A model generated the notes under the pieces. That model saw nothing but the letters and a program-made list of their open reading frames with translations, was not told the DNA's origin and made no database searches. The translations under genes and the position numbers were made by a program. 64,000 nt of DNA from Ligula intestinalis (lineage: Eukaryota; Platyhelminthes; Cestoda; Diphyllobothriidea; Diphyllobothriidae), in NCBI GenBank assembly GCA_036362985.1, contig JAYGXS010000007.1:26154287-26218286 (forward strand). The letters run 5' to 3'. Shown here in pieces: positions 22,401 through 34,400 of this stretch. Positions within the stretch are counted from its first letter, which is position 1. Every line of letters starts with the position of its first letter.

Positions 22401-25400
22401 TCCTCCGAATGCACTCTCTTCAGTTGCCGGTGTTTCCTGTCCGTTTTAGCTGACATTATAATACAGCGCCACTGTAAAACGGGCAAGCAATTTGCTGATC
22501 GCATCCTTAGTTGAAGCCTTTAATTTTGAGCATTCGATGGCCTTTTACCATGACTCCTTACCTATTAAGTTGGTTTGGCAGATTTGCTTAATTTGCGTTG
22601 ACCCAAGTGTTAAAAACTCTAGGAGTTCGGCGGGATTTGAACCCGCGCATCAGAGAAAGCCTTTGCTGGAGGCTAATGCTCTACCGCTAAGCTACAAACG
22701 CCCGCTTCACGCCATGAGTTTAATCACACTTGGATCGATATTACCCGCTCAACTTTTCGCTCATATGGAATCCACCAATACGGGAGTAAGTTGACTGCCC
22801 AAGCAGGATTTCCTAAGCAATCATCTAGAATCCACCAGAATGACTACTAGGCTGACTTAATTATTAAGTTGGTTTGGCAGATTTACTCGCCGTGAATGAA
22901 GCCATTTTTGCTGAAGATTTAGGATATTCCCTTCTACATGAAGTATGCTCCCTCTCTCTCGGCGTATGGCAGCAAGAGCGAGAGAATTCGCTAAACTGGC
23001 ACGGATTACAGGAGGGGCCAGGAAACAAGTTGCACCCACAGCGCTCGTTGAGGAAGATTACCGCTGTCCCCAGAGCGTGTTGGTGACTTGCACGGCACCT
23101 ACTCCACTCTTCATATCTACGCCAACCAACCAGCTCCTGTGACAAGAAAAGGTTCGGACGAACGGAGACGAGGATGCGCAAGGTCATCCGTGCGTCCGAT
23201 TCAGCACCACGCGGCTGAGGTGTCGCCTGGTCAAGGAACACTGTACCACGAAGTAAGAAGCCACTAGCATCTTCAAGTCATCGAAGTAACACATCACTGG
23301 AAGAAAAACTGTCCAAATGGACGCCGGAAAAGAGACACCACAAACAATTTGGGTGCTTAACACTCGACGCCTTTCAAAATTATCAACAGCGCAAATAAGG
23401 AAGATTTTTCGGTTGGTCCGTAGGACCATTAAAAAGGTAGCAGTTAGTGCGAGAGAAACCGGGAATCCAAAATAGTTACGCTTGTTTAACCTCAAAAACT
23501 GAAACTCTTTGCTTGACTTTGGCACGTTCATTAATCTTCATTTTTGGAATAATCCGTTTGACCAAATTGCGAAAAACTCGGCAGCTTCGATGGAATTCGA
23601 ACCTACAACAGCAATGGGAGGAGGCTTTAGTACAGCCAACGCTCTGGCTAACTTAGTTATGAGACCTCCACCGCGGGGCGAGAGTTTAATAACGGTTGGG
23701 CAAATTTACGCGTCGAGCCTACTACAAGGAATGGAATCCACGAATCCCAACATACTAAGCTGACCGCCCAGCTAGGATTTCCTAGGCAATCAAATTAAAA
23801 TCTATTACCGGGCACACTTTATAAATAGAGAGATATGGCAGATTTTAATAATCGATTTGACCAAATTGCAAAAAACTCGGCGACCTTAGTGGGGGATTCG
23901 AACCCACGTTAACAAGGAGAATGCTTAGTTTTTGTAATAGCCGCTGATTTTCAAAGGTCAACAGTCTGTCAAAATGCTGAGCGAAGGAAGACCCTCTTGG
24001 ATTCTGTGCATTTGCGCTGGAAAGGTTCCTAACATTCCGTTTCTGGGGACGCCGCACAGCCCATGATGAGCCAAGGCACTTAACGGCTTCGCGAGGGCCG
24101 CCTGTCGTGAGCCAGTTTTGTCGGCTCAATCCTGATTGGCCACTGTCGAACAATATCTGCCTTTGGCGTTCCTTTAAAACTACATACACCCTGTGCCTGA
24201 CTGACTTACGGGCTCTTTGGGGTACCGGTTCGTGCTGATTAGAAGTACCAAGGCGGGTCATAACAATTTGGCGACGCACTGTCTCATTCTACAATGGAGG
24301 AATTGTGCGCGGACTTGAAGCTGGTGTTGCAACAGCAACTGAAGGAAACCCTCACCGCCAAGATATCCACCCCCTCCACAGGCCAATCGAGTTCTGCTGG
24401 TGGCTCACAATCCGTCGATTCCATCGCCAGCAGCATTACCGAATTCTTGTATGACCCGCAGGCCCAGATTACCTTTGACTCCTGGTACAAACGATATGAG
24501 GATTTATTCTCGGTCGATCTGGCTGCCCAAGAAGATGCATGGAAGGTACGACTCCTCCTTCGCAAACTGGGTCCAGCCGAGTAAGAACGCTACACGAACT
24601 TCATTTTGCCCAAGAATCCAAGAGACATTTTCTTCGCGGACACGTTGAAGACGTTGTCGCAGATTTTTGGTGAGCAGGCTTCACTGTTCAACACCCGATT
24701 CCAGTGTCACCAGCTGTGCAAACGGGAATCTGACGATTTCATCACGCATGCCGGCATTGTGAATCGTGAGTGTGGGCGTTTTCGACTCGGCTCCCTAACC
24801 GAAGACCAGTTTAAATGCCTTATCTTCATCTTCGGCCTACAGTTCCCCAAGGATGCCGACATCCGGATGCGTCTTCTGTCCCACGTGCAACAGAGCAGCT
24901 CAGTTACCCTCCAAGAACCGGCTGCCAAGTGTCAAGCACTTATTAATCTTAAGCACGATTCGGCTGGGTCCAAGGCGCTTCTACTGCTGGCTCCGTGAAT
25001 GCGGTCGTAACAGCTATGTTACCTTCGGTTTCGCGGCCTAAGCCATCTCCCAAGTCAGCCCCCAAGGCGAAATCCCCGGCCTCTCCTTGTCAGCACTGTG
25101 GCGCGTGGCATTTCAATCGGGACTGCACATTCCGGCAACATCACTGCCAGAATTGTAACCAGGTGGGGCTCCGTGACCGGTTCTACCGACCCTCACCTTG
25201 TGCAAGCAAGTCCGCCCCCGCCAATTCTAACGCCAAACGCCGTTCCAAGCCAAAAAGCAAGTCCCAAACTCAGTCGCCGCTCCGCCTTGTTTGTAATCAA
25301 GTGCAGACTCCGGCTATACCCGCAGTCCCCGACAACGGCATTCCCCAGGCCACCAAAATGCCTGCTCCTCAATCGCCAGATCTATGGCAAACTCCAGTTA

Positions 25401-28400
25401 GGCCTTGGTCTCGTGTGCACCTCGACCTCGCTGGCCCACTCGACGATATCATTTACCTTGCCGGGGCTGACGCCTACTCAAAGTGGCCTGAGATTGCACC
25501 GCTGCAGCCGGCAAACGCCTTCCTACGGCGCATATTCAGCCAACACGGCCTACCGGATGTCCTGATGCCAGATAATGGCTCGCAATTTACCTCATCGACC
25601 ATTGAGGATTCCCGCCGCCAACACCACATCCAGCACCTACGCTCCCCGCCCTACCATCCTCAATCCAAAGGTCAGGCTGAAAGCTTTGTCGCCACTTTCA
25701 AACGAGCCCTGTCGAAAGCTCGTGGAGAGGGGACCACGGATGAGATATTCCAGGCCTTCCTGTTCTCCTACAGGACCACCCCTAACGCGGCGTCTCCTAG
25801 TGGTGTCTCCGCCGCCGAATCCTTAATGCGCTGCTGCCTACTAATCTGCAGTCCCCACAGCCACTTCCACCTGTCTTTCGTGGCAAGATCTCCGTCGGAA
25901 CACCGGTCTTTGTTCGCGACTACCGAACAGGGTTCCCAGACTGGATTGAGGGGACGATAACAGAGCACAGAGGCAGCATGCTGTTTGACGTCTCTGTCGG
26001 TGAGGACACCTGGGTTCGTCACCACAATCAGATCCAACGGCGGCAGTGCAGCAACCCATCCGGACCTAATTCAGGCGTTTCTCTGCCTCTCGACATCCTG
26101 CTGGAAACCATTGCTATTCCAGCGGATCAGTCAGCTCCCGAACTGACTCCTGCAGCCTCTTCGGAAGTACCGCCTTTGGAGCCAGTTCCTGGCCCCGCAC
26201 CCGTAGACCTGAAACCACCCACAACACGCCGGACCAATCGTTATCGCCAAAGTCCGCAGCGCATACAGGTCAATTCACGGCAAAAGCGGTACTGACAGAT
26301 ATGAAGGGGGGGGGGTGTTGGGACGCCGTACGTCCCATGATGAGCGAACGCACTCAACGGCTTCGCGAGGGCCGCCTGCCGTGAGCCAGTTTTGTCGGCT
26401 CAATCCTGATTGGCCACTGTCGAACAATATCTGCCTTTCGCATTCCCCTAAAACTACATACACCCTGTGTCTGACTGACTTGCGCTTGCTTGCATTAACG
26501 CGCTGTACAGTGCTCTTGTCTGAGTAGACGCTCTGTCTAGCCGACTGGTCTTCTCACTGTCTCTCTTACGGGCGCTTTGGGGTACCGGTTCGTGCTGATT
26601 AGAAGTACCAAGGCGGGCCATAACACCGTTGATTTAGCATTGTCGCAAGGTTTAAATATGGCAATAGCAGCAAAATGATTTATTGGATCCATATCATTTC
26701 GAGAGAGCTCCAATAACACAACGCTCTCCCATAACTAAAGAACATACAATTGCTTTATCTGCATTAAAAAGGCACAAGGAAATAGTTATTTCCAAACCTG
26801 ACAAAGGTCATGGTGTGGTTATCCTCAATCGCTATGATTACGTTAAGAAAATGGAAGCCATTTTAAAAGATTCCAGTAAATTTCGTCTAGAAGCAAAAGG
26901 TAAAGATGAAACCAAGGCATTGGAAGCCTCTGCCTGGAAAATGATCAAGCTTCTGTTGGATAATAATCTAATGGATTCCAAAACAGCTCTGTCCCTAAAA
27001 CCCAGGGGTTCATATATACCACGACTATATGGTTTACCAAAAACACATAAAAAGGATATTCCTTTACGGCCAATTCTATCCATGTCAAACTCACCATTTC
27101 ATAGACTAGCACAATGGCTTGTGAAGGAAATAGAACCAATTCGCAAAAGGTTTTCTTCTTACACATTAAAAGATAGTTTCCATTTTGTGGACGAAATAAG
27201 ACACCAAAATATTTCCGACAAACACATGATATCCTTGGACGTTGAGTCATTATTTACCAACGTTCCCTTGGAAGAAACTATTGATATCATTTGCACTTAT
27301 TCTTCGGATACCCGTCTGGCCCCTGAAATATTACGAAACTTACTATAATTATGTACAAAGAATGTCCAATTTCTATTCAACGGACAATTATACCGACAAA
27401 TTGACGGAGTCGCGATGGGAAGCCCACTAGGACCTACCTTTGCTGACATATTTATGGGCCATTTAGAAGACAAAGTATCTGCCAAATTGAACAAAAACAC
27501 ATTATACAGACGATATGTAGATGATATATTTGCGATTGTGGACAATCCAAGGGAAGCCGAAGGATTATTGTCTACAATGAACAGTCTACATCCTAAGATA
27601 AAATTTACCATGGAACAGGAACAAGATAACCATCTTTCCTTTCTCGACGTTAACTTATCCAGACAGAAAGATGGTTCCATTACACGGACGGTCTTCCATA
27701 AAAACACCTGGAAAGGACAGTATTTACATTATCTGAGTTTTGTTCCCATTCAATGGAAACGTAACTTGGTATATACTCTTTTCCAGAGGACCAGAATGAT
27801 CTGTTCTACGGATACATTGGATAATGAATTAACCAACCTTAAACGCACACTTATGAAGCAAGGATATCCAAGTCAATTTATAGACAAATACAATAAACCT
27901 CTCAGACCTAAATTGACGCAACAATTAGCACCAAAAAAGCCCGTCTTCATTTCCTTACCATTTAAGGGCGACAACATACTAAACAGCATCAAAAGACGCC
28001 TTCGTAATGCCATTGAAAGGACGTACTATGCTGCTGATCTGATAATATGCAATCTGACAAAGCCTTTACCAGTTCCTCATGCGAAGGATGCCATGCCGAT
28101 GCACGCCACCTCAAACTGCATTTATGAATTTACATGTACTTGCGGATGCAAGTACATAGGGCGAACGCAGAGGCAATTGGCCACCAGAGCTAAGGAACAT
28201 TTACCTAGCTGGCTAATGAAACAGGAAAACAGAATTCCCCGACCTTCAATTACTGAACATCTGTTAGACTCGGGCCATTCTGTTGACCCCCAAACGTCCT
28301 TCCGAGTACTTGTTCGAGCACGAACAACTCGCACTTTACGCTACCTGGAGGCAGCCTACATACGGCGGGTCAAACCCGACCTATGTAAACAGTTGGAGCA

Positions 28401-31400
28401 TGTAGTGAACCTAACTTTGCCTTGGTAACATTGGCTCCCTGTTTATACATTTTTCCTCCTAAGTTGTTACTTCAGGTGTTTTTTCCCTGTTATTTTTGCT
28501 GACCATAGCTTTTGAAATTCTCATGTTATTGATTAGCCACTTGGCCACTCCTTATGACCTTGTGTTGATATCGATTTTTCTGTACGAATTCATTGTGTAT
28601 CTTCTCTTTTGTGTTTCACGTTAAGTAATGAGAGGCGGCAACTGACGAGCTCTCTCGAAATGATATGGATCCAATAAATCATTTTGCTGCTATTGCCATA
28701 TTTAAATTTGCACCAGGGAAACGTTGCTTTAAATTGTCGCAAGGAATTTTGCGTTCGCCTGGCAGGTGGGGTTCAACGACATCAAGATTGCAGATCCACT
28801 ATCTGGGTCGAAAAGGTTTTTTCCGAAGGATTTACTCCAAAGTTGCGCACAAATTTCCTCAGTGTGGTAGAAGCAGCGCACGTCTACTCTCAATATCAAT
28901 CAAATCACGCGCAAGTCGCTGTCCTAAGCCCCCTTGTAGTGGTACGCACGGTGGACCACGTCGGATTCGATTATCGAATTGTCAGAATCCTGGAATTTCA
29001 GGAAACTACCCAATCAGATAAGCCTCCGCATGCTTACAGTCTCACCAGCGGTGGTGCAGGAGTAACCGGGAATCCAAAAATGGTCACGCTTTTTTTTACT
29101 TTAAAAGCCATAACTCCTTGCTTGAAGCTTCTAGTTGCGAAGGATGGAAACATCTTTTGGTATTAGTAGAGGTGTTTGGCAGATTTGAGTAATTCATTCG
29201 AACCAATTATGGAAAATGTCAGGGGCCAACTCAATGGCGTGCGTAAACAGCCCTGATGAAAAGTTGCTACGGCAACCGACCGGTTCGCTCAGTCACAGTG
29301 CACTCGATAACGCCACACAGGTGCGGCCGGCACAGGACTCTAACACAGCTGGCAAGTTAGCAAGCGATCCACCCACAAGTGCATTGTCTGTAGCTTTGCC
29401 CAGCGCCCGCTAAGCCGTAGACTAGTACGTCAACTCCCATGACTCCCCCAGTCAATGAAGCTGTGTTTCTTGTGACTACCATCTAATTGGCCCGATCTTG
29501 TACATACGCGTTCGCTTGCTCTTAAGTATGCTGTACTAGGGTTGTTCTAAGACGTCTGCTTTCTGCACACTTCTTGTTGTGTTCTTCCTTCGGGGCTCAC
29601 ATGAGGCGTTAGTCAGACGGGAATATCGCAGCCTTGGCAACCGTTACAACAGAAAACAAACGCCAGCAAGGGGAAAGCCAAATGAGATACGAGGCCCCCA
29701 CGAACAACCGTCATTGTAATCACTTGGGCCAATTGGCCCGCCGAGTCTACTGCAACCTATGGAATGCAAAAATTCTGATACAGTAAGAAATCAATCTAGC
29801 ATCCACCAGATGACTACCGGAGCTTATTAATAGGCATTCTGGGAAGATCACTGACCCTGTTCCACTTTGCAGTCATGCATGCAGCGGACCTCGTCGGATT
29901 CGACAGCCAAACCGTCAGAATCCGGGAACTATAGGAAACCACTCAGTCAGTTAAGTCTCCACATATAACGTCTGCCTGACAAGATGACATTCTCACAATG
30001 CCTGTTTCCCCCCTCCCTTCCTTCCGCAATGCCCACGCCCCCAAACGTCATTTGTCTTTGCACCCGGCTGTTCACACTTGCTGACCTGACGATCACTTGA
30101 CCGATATTCACTCACGCACACACGTGCTCCACACCCGTCAAAATAAGTAAGCCTGCCTAGGTGCCAATCGAACACGCCAAGCCGTGGCCACGCAGCAGGG
30201 GGCCTTTGTAGGCGACATCCCCTCGGGCAATTGCAACACATCGATAGAAAATTTGAACTCGCTTCACAGTCATGCAAAAGCAACTGTCATCATCCCACAC
30301 AAGAAACAATCGACTCTCCAAAGTCTGATGGATGCAGTCAGCACTAGCCCTGGCTTCGCCAGTGGCCACTGCCGCCTGAGGCAGCAACAAATCCCTCTCA
30401 CGTGTGCGTTCTGTCTCCTAACTATATACCTTGGTGGATTTGGCCTGAATATTATAGTGCTCCGTCTACAATCAGACAAGTTAGACGCTACAAACGCAGC
30501 CGCGACAGCGGTACGCTCTCACGATTGAGCGCCATGCCAGACTGAGTGGAAACTTTCCCCTAACTTTTCTGCAAACAATATATTGTTCCTACTAGTCTGG
30601 CCTACCCGAGGCTTATCTCTTCTATCGCCTTAACAACCGGGCCTGGAAGATCGCAGCCGTTAGGATTTAACCTGAATAGCCTCAACACTACGCGATAATG
30701 TCTCCTCGGCAGTCGTCACATGAGGCCTTGTGTGAGTCGGCCTGCGATTGGCTGTTCCAGAGGCCGAAAGCAGCAAGCCTTCCCAAAATACACTTTGACT
30801 TGAGCTAGTCACGACAAGCGTTCACAAATGCACTTTGTATGGAGTTAGTCACTACACCTTCTGCTTGGGAATGGAAGTTTGCGGAGTGATGTTCCGAGCC
30901 TTTGTTAACTTCCGCCAGGGGCGACCTCCTTTGTTGGCAATTTTGAAGTGTTTCTTCTATGAGTCGAAGTGTAACCGACGCCCTTGTTCAAGGCCAACTG
31001 ACTCAAGGTCATCCACTACCTCAGTCAGCGCTTTCAGACGAGCTGACCTGTAGGCAATTGACCGAAGCCCCTCGGGTAATATTACAAGCACCGCTTGGAG
31101 AACACGTGAATCTGCTCCGCAATCCTACTTAAGCAACTGCGACCTTCTCATTCGCCCCCTCAGGCCTGCCTGGACGTATTCAACACTAGCCCTGGCTTCG
31201 CCAGTGGCCACTGCCGCCTGGGACAGCAATTTGGAGTTCTGTACTTACAAGAAATCCCTCTCACGGGTGCTTTCTGCTTTTTCCCTCCAACCTGAGATTC
31301 GGCCTGATGACTGTAGCGATCCCAGTACACCCACTACTTAGACCGCTACAAATCAACCGTTCGGCTCTACGGTCCGTGCCTTCTAGTTAGACTTACCAAA

Positions 31401-34400
31401 AGCCAACTTGGTCGAAGAGGGCAGCTGTCTGCCTATCAACAACAATCATTAGATCACAACCCCACTTAGAGGTTGTTTCATGCCTCTATGGCAAGCAAGT
31501 AGCCGTCTTGCGTCACCATATTCTGAAGCATACGGTGGACATCGTCGAAATCGACAGTCGAACTGTCATGACAAGAACAAGGAACGGAAGAATGGAAGGA
31601 CAGTTGTCTGCTAATCACCAACAATCGCTAGACCAAAACCACACTCAGGCATGGGAGCATGCCTTTGTGGTAAGCAAGGGCAAAAGCACCAAGAGCAACT
31701 GGAAGAATGAAGGGCTTACCGTGGGGTTTAGGGGATCGTAGCAGTTGGCATCGCTGACCATGCAGTCGCAGCGGTCTCCCGTGTAACCGGGCTTGCACTT
31801 GCAGGTGCCGTCGCACTGACACTCCCCCCGCAGGGGACCACCGCAGACCTGGTTGTCGTCAGAGGCGCGCTTGCAGCCATGACGGTCACATTCACAGTAC
31901 TGACCCTGGTAGCGCGGTAGGTTGCACTTGCAGCGTCCGCAAACACAACGGCCGCGATCCGAACAGGGCTGCGAATGGCGGAGAGGAGAAAAAGAGGAAG
32001 CATGTTTAAAGAAAGGTGCATTTCGTGAAATCATGGAGGCCGGCTTGATCAGCCGGGATCCACAGGAGACGCGTCTTCGTCGCGTTCCCACCCGACCTCA
32101 CGGCGGCCAAGGTCTGCTACACCAAACCTCCCTATGGTGGATCTATCTCCCCTCCACTCCATATCTGTTTTTCATAACGGAGCAACCCCTCCCGACCACG
32201 CTGCTCCGACTCCTCGTCCTCGCCGCCGGGATTAAGGTCAATCCGTCCGAACTCCTGATCCAACAAGGGCTACTAGCCAGCCAACTAGATTAGCCCTGAT
32301 CACAGTCATACCAAGTAACCAGTAAGTACAAGTACAGGCGTGCATATGCACTAGATAATCTAACCAAAGAAGTGTCAAAATTGAAATTTGAGGGGGTGGT
32401 TTAACAAATATCTGAAGTTGTTAATTTTCGTATTAAATTTAGTTGAGGCGCAAATGGCTAAAGAGGAGCCCAGTTCACATGAGCGCATGGAAGGAAAATG
32501 CACCGAATTTATTTCTTGATTTCCAAGGAACTTTCCACGCTATTAAACTGCAGGCGGAAAGATGCTGACGGTCATGCGGAAAGACGCCACAGTCTGGACA
32601 GCTGTCGCGTGTGGACGCGTCGAGCCGGTGTTGCTGCCGGCAAAGGAGCACTGAGTAGCCACTGCGTAGTTGAGCCAAGGTACAGTGAGTATTCCGAGGA
32701 CGCAATCGGAGGTGGATAGTCGCCCAGAAGGACCGTGGGATGGTAGCTTCGTTCTTCAACAACGGCCCTCTACTGAAGACGCTGAAAGCCTGCCATAATG
32801 GCAGAGCCATCAATAGACGGCCAAACGCTGCGGCTGGGTTCAGGAGTGTGGCAACGGTGATGATTAGGATGGCCGGATTGCGAACAGGTCCACCAGAACT
32901 GCTGGTTTTAGGGTGCGTTGTGATGGGGCGACCGGCAGGACAGAAACATTTGCATGAAGATTATCGAAGGGCGACATTAGATATTGGTATCATTGGCAAA
33001 TAAAATGGGTTGAACCGGCTGGACCCACTGGTCACGCGTGGAAAGATACACTTCGTGACATTATAGAGGCCGGCTAGATCAGCCATGATCACAGCCGCAC
33101 CAAGTACCACTAATTGCAAGTACGGCCATCCATGTACCGCAGATCACCTAACTGAAGAAATGTAAAGATCTAAATTTGAGCGGGTGGTTCAACCCATATC
33201 TGAAGTTGTTAATTTTTCTCATTTAATTGAGGTGAGGCGCAAAATGTTTAAGAGGAGCCCAGTTCAGATCAGCATATCGAAGAAGAATGCAACGCATTTA
33301 TTTCTTGATTTCCAAGGAACTTTCCACGCTATTAAACGCATTGAATCAAGACTGTTTTATAACTATTGTATTGTAAAGGAACATTAATATAAGGCAGAAA
33401 AATATTTAAGTATACCTCTTCAGAGAACGGAGAATTTTGTTTTGTTTTCATGAAAAGCAGGTAAATGTAAGTATGAGAAATAACATTGTCTTTGGAAATC
33501 AAAGATGGGATTTAGTTTTGCAAACGTTTACATTTTGTCATAAAACAAAATAATAAGCTTGTTCTGCTGTAGTTTTTTGTGCCACACTGATCAGAAGAAC
33601 CGTAAACAAGCATATATGTGGACGCCCACGTGGATTAGACGGCGAAACCGCAATTTTCGCCGACGATTTAAAACTCTGGAAGATCATTCGTAGCGAAGAC
33701 GACGAAGCAAATCTGCAGGCAGATTTGCACCGACTCGAGCAATGGTCAAACGAGTGGTTCCTGCCATTTAATGTCGCCATATGCAACATAATGTATTTCA
33801 GTAGTACTAACACTTCATATCGGAGGGTTTACAACCTAAATAACACACCGCTGCCAGAAGTAGAGGCCCAGAAGGATCTGGGGGTGTGGTTCACTCCCTC
33901 ACTTAAGCCATCACTCCACAGCCTGAAGGTGGCCAAATCCGCAATGTCGAGCTTGTATCTAATCAAGCGTGCCTTTGTTAAGTTTGATAAAGTTGTCTTT
34001 GGCAAGGTCTTCGGCGCTTTTGTGCGACCCCGACTGGAATTTGCGATTCAAGCCTGGAAACCTTGGACAGTCAAAGACAAAAACCCTTTAAAGGGTACAA
34101 CGACGGGCAACTAAGTTAGTGCGAGGCCAAGCGTACCTTCCTTACGAGACACGACTGACCAATCTTGACTTATTTCCTCTGGATTACAGACAGCTGCGCG
34201 GTGACCTGGTACAGGCATTTCGCATGCTGCGGGATCAAAATTGTTGCCTAGCATCCAACTATTTCTTTGAGCTGGCTACTACTAGATTGCGCGGACACCC
34301 TCTCAAGCTACGTGTGACTGGGGCAAGATTGAACACACGAAAATTCTTCTCTAAGAAGGTAATCCAGGCATGGAATGCTCTCCCCGCATACATCGTCATG

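Larger units (their letters stand above)
24037..26630 (+). mobile_element. Ty3/Gypsy LTR retrotransposon (CsRn1-like), internally deleted
   Basis: The 5' LTR is 24042-24265 and the 3' LTR 26316-26625 (TGTTGGGACG...CATAACA). The target duplication CCGTT flanks both ends (24037-24041, 26626-26630). The 5' LTR lacks about 86 bp present in the 3' LTR. A TGGCGACGC primer-binding-site-like stretch begins at about 24269, and a purine run ending in nine G (about 26303-26315) forms the polypurine tract. Coding sequence covers gag, a zinc-knuckle region and integrase. Protease, reverse transcriptase and RNase H are missing. It lies in intron 7, antisense to the gene. Confidence 0.9.

Noticed and set aside
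21689..22453. Several overlapping frames in the CpG-rich island
   Set aside because: Both strands are open because of GC-rich simple sequence; amino-acid text is Ala/Arg runs and repeats.
28684..29166. 160-codon frame after the Penelope element
   Set aside because: It begins inside the element's inverted repeat and runs through dispersed repeat and SINE-border sequence; no domain.
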